The notes beneath the pieces are model-generated. The model saw nothing but the letters and a program-made list of their open reading frames with translations, was not told where the DNA came from and ran no database searches. From an uncultured Corynebacterium sp. (lineage in GTDB: Bacteria > Actinomycetota > Actinomycetes > Mycobacteriales > Mycobacteriaceae), in assembly GCA_943908385.1 (NCBI GenBank), contig CALTTF010000055.1, positions 1-12,419 of the forward strand: 12,419 nucleotides of DNA, read 5' to 3'. A program made the position numbers and the translations under genes. How positions within the stretch are numbered: position 1 is the stretch's first letter; each line of letters starts with the position of its first letter. This document shows positions 7,404 to 12,419 of this stretch, one piece after another.

Positions 7404-7452
7404 AAGGGTCGCGCCGCTTCGTCGATAAGCGACGATCAGCGGCGCGGCCCTT
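7404..7452. terminator. Bidirectional terminator between MFS and GNAT genes
   Basis: A 14-bp stem (7404-7417 with 7439-7452, one G-T pair) encloses a second 6-bp stem TCGTCG (7419-7424) with CGACGA (7430-7435) and loop ATAAG. In the minus direction TTTT follows the stem, so it is a good terminator for the GNAT gene, whose stop is 9 bases away. In the plus direction only TT follows. One copy of the recurring 11-mer CGTCGATAAGC forms the apical part. Confidence 0.8.
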
Positions 7453-7460
7453 GAACGCGT

Positions 7461-8012
7461 CTACTCTGCTTCCGGCTTCTTGCCCGGCTTCGGCAGCAGC
7501 AGCTCGTAAATGTCCGTGTCGCGCCACGTGCCGGCGAGCTCGCCGTACGTCATCTTCGCCATCTGGTGGTACGTGCCCACCTTGACGAAGCCGCGCGAGA
7601 CGTGAAGGCCCGCCGACCCCTCGTTCTCCGGGAAAATCCACGAGTGGATGGACCACTTGTGCAGCGCCTTGCAGGTTTCAATGAGCTTGTCCAGCAGGGC
7701 GCCGGACACGCCGCGGCCGCGCGCATCCTCGTGAATGTAGATCGAGTCCTCCACCACGCCGTGGAAGACGGAACGCGTGGAAGCCTGGGCGGCGGCGACC
7801 CAGCCGAGAACCTTGTCGTCGTCGTCAGGCTCGACAGCGACGAACACGGTCTCGATGATTTTGTTCGTGGCAAACTTCGCCCACGTCGGCCCCTCCGTCT
7901 CATAGGACGCGTGGCCGGTTCCCAAGCCCGACTCGTAGATCTCGCGGACCTGCGGGTAGTCCTCAGGGCGGATCGGGCGGATCGTGAAATCGCGATTCGA
8001 CATGGCGACCAT
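7461..8012 (-). CDS. GNAT N-acetyltransferase, phosphinothricin-acetyltransferase-like
   Basis: A 183-residue cytoplasmic acetyl-CoA-dependent acetyltransferase of the GNAT fold, closest by eye to the Pat/Bar-like group (COG1247), which acetylates amino-acid-like amines; the real substrate is unknown. It begins FTIRPIRPEDYPQVREIYE (9-27), has the acetyl-CoA pyrophosphate loop ARGRGVSGALL (97-107) after the strand DSIYIHE, and ends with PENEGSAGLHVSRGFVKVG (128-146), the usual last conserved segment. Start choice: ATG 8012 has GGGGAGGG about 10 bases upstream; ATG 8003 has TACGAT seven bases upstream and would be leaderless, giving a protein three residues shorter. phoH2 lies 69 bp upstream on the same strand with no terminator between, so read-through is possible. 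Confidence 0.85.
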   Translation of the reverse strand: MVAMSNRDFTIRPIRPEDYPQVREIYESGLGTGHASYETEGPTWAKFATNKIIETVFVAVEPDDDDKVLGWVAAAQASTRSVFHGVVEDSIYIHEDARGRGVSGALLDKLIETCKALHKWSIHSWIFPENEGSAGLHVSRGFVKVGTYHQMAKMTYGELAGTWRDTDIYELLLPKPGKKPEAE

Positions 8013-8081
8013 CGTACAACCGCCCTCCCCTACCTGTGAATCGGCTGCCCGGCGTACATTTCAGCGTGCAATGCGGCGCGC

Positions 8082-9455
8082 CTAGGCATGGTCTTCCAGC
8101 AAGTCTGTGACCAGCTCCGCGATGGGCGAACGCTCCGAACGCGTCAGCGTGACGTGCGCGAAGAGATCCTGCCCCTTCAGCTTCTCGATCACCGCCTGCA
8201 CACCGTCGTGGCGACCCACCCGCAGATTGTCGCGCTGCGCGACATCGTGGGTGAGCACCACGCGCGAACCGCGGCCCAGGCGCGACAGGACCGTCAGCAG
8301 GACATTGCGCTCCAGTGACTGCGCCTCGTCCACGATCACGAACGCGTCGTGCAGGCTGCGGCCGCGGATGTGCGTCAGCGGCAGCACCTCGAGCAGATCC
8401 CGCGACGCGACCTCGTCCAGCACGTTGTCGGACACGACGCCCTCCAGCGTGTCGTAGACCGCCTGCGACCACGGATTCATCTTCTCCATCTCATCGCCCG
8501 GCAGGTAGCCCAGGTTCTGTCCGCCCACCGCGTACAGCGGGCGGAAGACGATGATGCGCTTGTGCTCGCCGCGCTCCAACACCGACTCCAGGCCCGCGCA
8601 CAGGGCGAGCGCCGATTTACCGGTGCCGGCGCGGCCGCCGATGGAGACGATGCCGACGGTGTCGTCGAGAAGCAGATCAAGCGCAACCCGCTGCTCCGCG
8701 CTCCGGCCGGACAAACCGAACGCGTCGGCGTCGCCGCGGACGAGCTTGACCCCTCCGCTCGGCGCCACGCGCGCGAGGGCCGACTGCGAGCCCGCGTTCA
8801 GCGTCAACCCGCAGTGCACCGGCAGATCGCCCGTGTCGATCGCGGCGAAACCCGTCGCGTACAGCTCGTCGATCTCTTCCCCGGAGACCTCGAGCTCAGC
8901 CATGCCCGTGTAACCCGTCAGCACGACGTCCTGGGCGCGGTACTCCTGCGCCGCCAGACCGACAGCACCCGCCTTCACGCGCAGGGGCACATCCTTGGTC
9001 ACCAGCACCGTGTCGTTGCCCTCCTGCATGAAGTTGTAGGCGCAGGCGAGGATCCTGTTGTCGTTCTCCGGGCCGCGCAGGGCGACCGGCAGATTCGACT
9101 GGTCCTGGTGGTTCAACTCGACACGGACCGTGCCGCCGTCGACGTTGACCGGCATCGGCTCATCCAGCCGGTCGTAGTCGGCGCGCATGTCCTCCAAAAA
9201 GCGAAGAGCTTGGCGGGCGAACCAGCCAAGCTCTGGGTGATGACGTTTCTGCTCGAGTTCCGTGACGACCACGAGCGGGAGGACAACGCTGTGCTCCGCG
9301 AACTTCCTCAACGCCCACGGATCGGAGAGAAGAACCGAGGTGTCCAGCACGTATGTTTTCAGTGCGGTGGGTTCAGTGAGTTGTTCGGGGTTGTGGCCGA
9401 TGCTTTCCATCCGAGCGCCGGCAGTGTCGATATTGCTAACAGAAGGGTCAAACAT
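8082..9455 (-). CDS. phoH2: PhoH2: PIN-domain RNase fused to PhoH ATPase
   Basis: A 457-residue two-domain protein. The N-terminal PIN domain (about 33-170) keeps the four acidic metal ligands: D38 in VLDTS, E66 in VTELE, D132 in ENDNRI and D155 in TKDVPLR. The C-terminal PhoH ATPase has Walker A GGRAGTGKS (273-281) and Walker B VIVDEAQ (373-379). Mycobacterial PhoH2 acts as an ATP-dependent RNA helicase and sequence-specific RNase and is the toxin partner of a small upstream ORF, phoAT. Here no clear antitoxin gene is present, only an 18-codon upstream frame. The ATG at 9455 has AGGGGAG (9465-9471) seven bases away, but that site lies inside a perfect 15-bp inverted repeat, so translation is probably controlled. 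The gene ends 69 bp before the GNAT gene on the same strand. Confidence 0.95.
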   Translation of the reverse strand: MFDPSVSNIDTAGARMESIGHNPEQLTEPTALKTYVLDTSVLLSDPWALRKFAEHSVVLPLVVVTELEQKRHHPELGWFARQALRFLEDMRADYDRLDEPMPVNVDGGTVRVELNHQDQSNLPVALRGPENDNRILACAYNFMQEGNDTVLVTKDVPLRVKAGAVGLAAQEYRAQDVVLTGYTGMAELEVSGEEIDELYATGFAAIDTGDLPVHCGLTLNAGSQSALARVAPSGGVKLVRGDADAFGLSGRSAEQRVALDLLLDDTVGIVSIGGRAGTGKSALALCAGLESVLERGEHKRIIVFRPLYAVGGQNLGYLPGDEMEKMNPWSQAVYDTLEGVVSDNVLDEVASRDLLEVLPLTHIRGRSLHDAFVIVDEAQSLERNVLLTVLSRLGRGSRVVLTHDVAQRDNLRVGRHDGVQAVIEKLKGQDLFAHVTLTRSERSPIAELVTDLLEDHA

Positions 9456-9458
9456 GAA

Positions 9459-9536
9459 CTTGCTCCCCTAGTGCGGTTGGTGGTAGCCAGGACCGTTCTT
9501 CGCGGTGCCTGACACCCGCCACACTAGGGGAGCAAG
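9459..9536 (-). promoter_or_regulatory. Hairpin sequestering the phoH2 ribosome binding site
   Basis: CTTGCTCCCCTAGTG (9459-9473) and CACTAGGGGAGCAAG (9522-9536) are a perfect 15-bp inverted repeat. In the phoH2 mRNA the ribosome binding site AGGGGAG lies in the 3' arm, three bases before the AUG. The 48-base interior also pairs (9475-9477/9518-9520, 9479-9482/9513-9516, 9488-9491/9508-9511, 9492-9495/9503-9506), so the whole forms one long stem. No T-run follows, arguing against a terminator. A GTG-started frame of 18 codons (9524-9468) ends with TAG touching the ribosome binding site. Confidence 0.75.
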
Positions 9537-9540
9537 GTGT

Positions 9541-9575
9541 AAATTACATCGATGTAAGGTTAACTTCCGTTAAAC
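9541..9575 (-). promoter_or_regulatory. phoH2 promoter region with two palindromes
   Basis: TTACATCGATGTAA (9544-9557) is a perfect 14-bp palindrome. It overlaps a -10-like TAATTT (9546-9541, minus sense) that would start transcription near 9534, at the foot of the hairpin. Next to it, TTAAC-TTCC-GTTAA (9560-9573) is a second inverted repeat, extendable with one bulge (AGGTTAAC/GTTAAACCT). These look like operator sites. I cannot name the regulator; it is not a DtxR box because the half-site spacing is wrong. Confidence 0.5.
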
Positions 9576-9581
9576 CTCATC

Positions 9582-9596
9582 GCGCCGGATAGGCGC
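9582..9596 (-). terminator. Weak hairpin after the LGFP lipoprotein gene
   Basis: GCGCC (9582-9586) and GGCGC (9592-9596) with a 5-base loop, seven bases past the stop of the lipoprotein gene. The stem is only 5 bp and there is no T-run, so termination is uncertain. Confidence 0.3.
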
Positions 9597-9602
9597 AGCT
9601 AG

Positions 9603-10181
9603 TTAGCTGATCTTCGCGCCGAACTCGCCGTTCTCCTCGAGCCACTCGATGGTGCCGTTCTGGAAGTCCTGGATCCAGCCGTTGTTGTCGTCGCGCTTGT
9701 CCTCGGCCTTCAGCGGGAGACCGACCTCGCTGTTCAGGCCGCCTTCCTTCTTCCAGGTGTTAGCGATCTCGCCGACCAGCGGGACTGCACCGGTCTCCTC
9801 GGAGTAAACGATGTTCTTGTCTGCGTCGTACTCGATCAGGGTTGCGCCGTCCTCATTGGTCTCGGCGGCGATCGGGTCACCCCAATTGCCCAGGCCCAGC
9901 TCGTCCGTTGCGTTGGCAGCCGCGGACGGGACGACGACCTTCTCGCCGCCCTGGGTGGTCAGCTCGGTGGTGTCGCCGTCTGCGCCCGCAGCGCCGGCAC
10001 CCTCAGACTCGGAAGCGTCTGCACCCTCAGAGGCGGAAGCGTCTGCGTCCTCGGCGGCGGAGGTCACAGTGTTGGTTTCGGTGGCCTCCACCTCCTTGAC
10101 GTCACCCTCGCCCTCGGAGCAGGCGACCAGACCTGCGGACAGTGCCAGTGCTGCGACAGTTGCGCCGAACTTGCGGTTCAT
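9603..10181 (-). CDS. Lipoprotein with LGFP repeat
   Basis: A 192-residue secreted lipoprotein. The signal peptide MNRKFGATVAALALSAG ends in lipobox LVAC, with the lipid-modified cysteine at 21. Residues 22-85 are an acidic Ser/Ala/Glu/Asp linker containing an 8-residue duplication (DASASEGA/DASESEGA). The C-terminal part carries one LGFP-type repeat: LNSEVGLPLKAEDKR, then NGWIQDFQNGTIEW (about 166-179). LGFP repeats occur in cell-wall-associated proteins of mycolic-acid bacteria, including corynomycolyl transferases, and are thought to anchor to the envelope. So this is probably a membrane-lipid-anchored envelope protein; its task is unknown. The ATG at 10181 has GAAAGGAT (10191-10198) nine bases upstream. 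It lies 64 bp downstream of the LysR-like gene on the same strand and has its own -10-like CATAAT. Confidence 0.88.
   Translation of the reverse strand: MNRKFGATVAALALSAGLVACSEGEGDVKEVEATETNTVTSAAEDADASASEGADASESEGAGAAGADGDTTELTTQGGEKVVVPSAAANATDELGLGNWGDPIAAETNEDGATLIEYDADKNIVYSEETGAVPLVGEIANTWKKEGGLNSEVGLPLKAEDKRDDNNGWIQDFQNGTIEWLEENGEFGAKIS
9998..10045 (+). repeat. 24-bp tandem duplication in the lipoprotein linker
   Basis: Bases 9998-10021 and 10022-10045 are the same 24-mer with two mismatches, starting CACCCTCAGA. It adds eight residues in frame to the disordered linker, a typical slippage product that can vary in copy number between strains. Confidence 0.8.
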
Positions 10182-10190
10182 GAAATCAGT

Positions 10191-10240
10191 ATCCTTTCGT
10201 AAACAATTTCTAATGTTGACCGTTCACCATTATGCAAACT
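10191..10240 (-). promoter_or_regulatory. Promoter and leader of the LGFP lipoprotein gene
   Basis: CATAAT (10234-10229, minus sense) is a good -10 element without a clear -35. It gives a leader of about 40 bases that is AT-rich and ends in GAAAGGAT (10198-10191). This local AT-rich stretch contrasts with the GC-rich surroundings. Confidence 0.45.
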
Positions 10241-10245
10241 TTTCG

Positions 10246-11040
10246 TCACTTGCGACGCTTCCGGATCCCTCTTTTGGGGCGATTTTTCCCGAACCCCTTG
10301 CGCTGTGCACCAGCTTTGCCCTTACTATAACGGTTTGATTTCTTTTGACTTTGCCCGCTTTTCGACGCCCCCTGCCCCCTCGAAGAGTTCCTCGTCCTCC
10401 CTTTAGCCACCCCGACAAAGTCCTGGATCGCCTCCGAGTCCTCCTCGACCTTCCAAACGAGCGCGATCTCCGTATTCTCCGTATTCTCCGTCTCCTCCGC
10501 ACCAGCTGCTCCCCCGGTCCCCGCATCACCAAGGCCAACTTCAGCAGATCCCGCGCCCTCCGCACCGGCCGCTCCCCCGTCGGTACCGCGGAGTTCAAGC
10601 ACCACGACCTGCTTCTTCGACAAGACCTTCAGCAGCGGCGCAGGTGCGTACGCGATGCCGACGTTCGCCGCCACGACCTGAAGCGCGGCGCGCAGCTCGT
10701 CGATGTCAGAGGCGCCCGCGCCCTGCACGAAGCGGTAGTTGACGTGCTCGTCGACCAGATCGGAGGGGCGGACAGCTTCGCCGACCTCGGCGTAGACGGA
10801 GTCTTTCGGCACGGCGACGCCGGGTTTTTCGGCGTACAGCCGCACTTGGTGGAACTGCTCCCCCGGCGCACCGATGCGGGGATCGGGGAGGCGGAGGAGG
10901 GCGAGGTGGGCGGTGTCGTCGATAAGCGATGCGAACGGGTCGTCGCTGGGGACCGCCTCGAGGCCGTGCTCGGTGGTGTCGCGGTAGCGCGCGAACCATT
11001 TTCCGGGTTCGGTTCCGGTGACGAAAGCGAGGCGAAGCAT
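10246..11040 (-). CDS. LysR effector-domain-like protein with basic tail, no HTH
   Basis: A 264-residue protein resembling the substrate-binding (effector) domain of LysR regulators but lacking the N-terminal DNA-binding HTH: it starts at once with the first beta strand, MLRLAFVTGTEPGKWFARY, and the last recognisable segment is EIALVWKVEEDSEAIQDFVG (191-210). Two oddities stand out. Residues 152-190 are an Ala/Gly/Glu linker ending in TENTENTE inserted before that segment, and the C-terminal 52 residues (213-264) contain 21 Lys/Arg, suggesting nucleic-acid or ribosome binding. Similar proteins are often annotated as LysR substrate-binding proteins in corynebacteria. The ATG at 11040 has TAGCAT six bases upstream and no ribosome binding site, so it is probably leaderless. 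DUF5997 diverges 22 bp away. Confidence 0.8.
   Translation of the reverse strand: MLRLAFVTGTEPGKWFARYRDTTEHGLEAVPSDDPFASLIDDTAHLALLRLPDPRIGAPGEQFHQVRLYAEKPGVAVPKDSVYAEVGEAVRPSDLVDEHVNYRFVQGAGASDIDELRAALQVVAANVGIAYAPAPLLKVLSKKQVVVLELRGTDGGAAGAEGAGSAEVGLGDAGTGGAAGAEETENTENTEIALVWKVEEDSEAIQDFVGVAKGRTRNSSRGQGASKSGQSQKKSNRYSKGKAGAQRKGFGKNRPKRGIRKRRK
10467..10493 (+). repeat. 9-bp in-frame tandem repeat
   Basis: TCTCCGTAT occurs twice in tandem (10467-10475, 10476-10484), followed by a third copy with one change (10485-10493). On the coding strand it gives the Thr-Glu-Asn repeats in the linker of the LysR-like protein. Copy number may vary without frameshift. Confidence 0.85.
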
Positions 11041-11062
11041 GCCTCGATGCTACCGTTTGGGC
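11041..11062. promoter_or_regulatory. 22-bp divergent intergenic region with overlapping -10 elements
   Basis: On the plus strand TACCGT (11051-11056) lies six bases before the DUF5997 ATG. On the minus strand TAGCAT (11052-11047) lies six bases before the ATG of the LysR-like gene. The two hexamers share two bases (11051-11052). Both starts therefore look leaderless, with the start codon at +1, and the two RNA polymerase footprints must exclude each other. Confidence 0.6.
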
Positions 11063-11407
11063 ATGAGCGAACAGCCGTCAAGCACAGCGATGAAGCCCGC
11101 GACCGCAGCGAAGAAGCTCGGCATCTATCTGCCGGCGACCCCGCAGGAGTTCCAGGCAGGCGGCATCACGCACGCCGAGCTGCGCGAGCTGCAGGACAAC
11201 CCGCCGGAGTGGCTCACGGCGCTGCGCGCGAACGGCCCGCACCCGCGGCCGGAGGTGGCGCGCAAGCTGGGCATTTCGATCACTGCGCTGAAGAAGAACG
11301 GCATGGATAAGCCGCTGACCACCCAGGAGATCAAGGAGTTGCTGGGCGATCAGCCGGCGTGGCTCGCCGAGGCGCGCCGCGTGCACGCCGAAGAGCGCGA
11401 AGCTTAG
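11063..11407 (+). CDS. DUF5997 family protein
   Basis: A 114-residue protein of unknown function (DUF5997), usually found next to the LysR-like gene in actinobacteria as I recall. Residues 16-56 and 66-106 are an ungapped duplication with a 50-residue offset: A16/A66, KLGI 18-21/68-71, E39/E89, EL 42-43/92-93, P48/P98, WL 50-51/100-101, R55/R105. The stretch EVARKLGISITALKKNG (64-80) reads like a helix-turn-helix, so DNA binding is possible but unproven. I chose ATG 11063 rather than the frame opening at 11018, because a -10 sits just before it and the earlier codons overlap the divergent gene. Its TAG stop overlaps the TAA stop of the convergent glyA, a four-base CDS overlap (TTAG). Confidence 0.85.
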   Translation: MSEQPSSTAMKPATAAKKLGIYLPATPQEFQAGGITHAELRELQDNPPEWLTALRANGPHPRPEVARKLGISITALKKNGMDKPLTTQEIKELLGDQPAWLAEARRVHAEEREA

Positions 11408-12419
11408 AGCAGCTTCCAGTCTTCGAGGTCCGGGTAGAGGGGGTACTCGGCGGCGAGCTTATCGACGCGCCCCTTCAGCCCCTCCACATCCGCATTCTTC
11501 CCCTGGGCGAGCGCGGTGCCGATGATATCGGCGGTCTCGGTGAACGCTGCGGCGTCGAAACCGCGGGTCGCCAGGGCTGAGGTGCCGATGCGCAGGCCGG
11601 AGGTGACCATCGGCGGGCGCGGGTCGTTCGGCACTGCGTTGCGGTTGACGGTGATGCCCACCTCGTGGAGGAGGTCCTCCGCCTGCTGGCCGTCGAGCTC
11701 GGAGTTGCGCAGGTCCGCGAGGACGAGGTGCACGTCGGTGCCGCCGGTGAGCACGTCGACGCCGACCTCTTTGCAGTCGGACGCGGTGAGGCGCTCAGCG
11801 AGGATGCGCGCACCCTCGAGCGTGCGCTCCTGGCGGTTCTTGAATTCCTCGGTGCCGGCGATCTTCAGCGCGGTCGCCTTCGCGGCGACGACGTGCATGA
11901 GCGGGCCGCCCTGCTGGCCGGGGAAGACGGCGGAGTTGAGCGCCTTGGCGTAGTCCTGCTTCGCCAGGATCATGCCGGAGCGCGGGCCGCCGAGCGTCTT
12001 GTGGATCGTGGTGGACACGACGTCCGAGTGCGGCACCGGCGACGGGTGCAGGCCAGCTGCGACGAGACCGGCGAAGTGCGCCATGTCGGTCCACAGGTAC
12101 GCCCCCACCTCGTCGGCGATCGCGCGGAACGCCGCAAAGTCCACGGTGCGCGGGTACGCCGACCAGCCGGCGATGATCACCTTCGGGCGGTGCTCCAGCG
12201 CCTGCTCGCGGACCTTGTCCATGTCGATGAGCATGGTCTCCGGGTCGACCTCGTACGCCACGACGTTGTACAGGCGGCCGGAGAAGTTGATCTTCATGCC
12301 GTGCGTCAGGTGCCCGCCGTGCGCCAGCGACAGACCCATGATCGTGTCGCCCGGCTTGATCAGTGCGTGGAGGACGGCGGCGTTCGCCTGGGCGCCGGAG
12401 TGGGGCTGGACGTTGGCGT
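11404..12419 (-). CDS. glyA: Serine hydroxymethyltransferase (3' part; 5' end outside window)
   Basis: PLP enzyme interconverting serine plus tetrahydrofolate with glycine plus methylene-tetrahydrofolate, the main one-carbon source. About 338 C-terminal residues are present of a usual 420-435; the start lies beyond base 12419. Visible signatures: ANVQPHSGAQANAAVLHAL at the window edge, SLAHGGHLTHG, the HxxxxWTDMAHFAGLVAAG-like stretch before PHSDVVSTT, and HKTLGGPRSG, where the lysine (codon at 11998-12000) is the PLP Schiff-base residue. The C-terminal domain with GTDVHLVLADLR and NAVPNDPRPPMVTSGLRIGTSA is complete and there is no frameshift. The frame continues intact above the internal ATG at 12339. 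It converges on DUF5997 with no space for a terminator. Confidence 0.97.
   Translation of the reverse strand, partial: ANVQPHSGAQANAAVLHALIKPGDTIMGLSLAHGGHLTHGMKINFSGRLYNVVAYEVDPETMLIDMDKVREQALEHRPKVIIAGWSAYPRTVDFAAFRAIADEVGAYLWTDMAHFAGLVAAGLHPSPVPHSDVVSTTIHKTLGGPRSGMILAKQDYAKALNSAVFPGQQGGPLMHVVAAKATALKIAGTEEFKNRQERTLEGARILAERLTASDCKEVGVDVLTGGTDVHLVLADLRNSELDGQQAEDLLHEVGITVNRNAVPNDPRPPMVTSGLRIGTSALATRGFDAAAFTETADIIGTALAQGKNADVEGLKGRVDKLAAEYPLYPDLEDWKLL

Noticed and set aside
8349..9512. 387-codon plus-strand frame antisense to phoH2
   Set aside because: Shadow of phoH2; the product is Arg/Val/His-rich with no recognisable domain.
9459..9536. Short transposon-like element (MITE) with 15-bp terminal repeats
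   Set aside because: No target-site duplication flanks the arms, the interior itself folds, and one arm forms the phoH2 ribosome binding site, so a regulatory hairpin is more likely.
9555..9577. DtxR-like iron box TAAGGTTAA near phoH2
   Set aside because: Only one half-site fits; the second is separated by about six bases instead of one and has an extra A.

Overview
The window looks like a high-GC Corynebacterium chromosome (order Mycobacteriales). It holds twelve protein genes and no rRNA, tRNA, CRISPR array or insertion sequence. The housekeeping order xseA-xseB, DUF4245 gene, glpX, fumC, phoH2, glyA matches what I recall of corynebacteria and, in outline, of the Mycobacterium tuberculosis Rv1093-Rv1108c region. 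Several starts look leaderless (TANNNT hexamer 5-8 bases before ATG/GTG), which is common in this group. I made the species-level guess from gene order and protein style only.

Layout. 91-1664 (+): xseA and xseB, the two subunits of exonuclease VII, ending in a 4-base stop-to-stop overlap with a membrane-anchored DUF4245 gene on the minus strand (1661-2308). That gene diverges from glpX (class II fructose-1,6-bisphosphatase, +), which is followed by fumC (class II fumarase, +) and a strong extended terminator. 5232-7375 (+): a TetR regulator overlapping a 14-helix MFS efflux gene by 7 bases, a typical self-regulated drug-efflux pair. A bidirectional terminator separates it from a minus-strand GNAT acetyltransferase. 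8082-9455 (-): phoH2, a PIN-PhoH fusion whose ribosome binding site lies inside a perfect 15-bp inverted repeat. 9603-10181 (-): a lipoprotein with an LGFP repeat. 10246-11040 (-): a LysR effector-domain-like protein with no HTH and a very basic tail. 11063-11407 (+): DUF5997, divergent from it across only 22 bp. 11404-12419 (-): the 3' part of glyA, again overlapping its convergent neighbour by 4 bases.

How the genes fit together. glpX, fumC and glyA are central metabolism (gluconeogenesis, TCA cycle, one-carbon units). The TetR-MFS-GNAT set and the LGFP/LysR-like/DUF5997 set look like accessory modules placed in a conserved housekeeping backbone. The most interesting signals are: (1) the sequestered ribosome binding site, possible leader peptide and nearby palindrome upstream of phoH2; (2) the HTH-less LysR-like/DUF5997 divergent pair, driven by overlapping back-to-back -10 elements, with DUF5997 being an internal 50-residue duplication; (3) an 11-mer, CGTCGATAAGC, found five times in the window.
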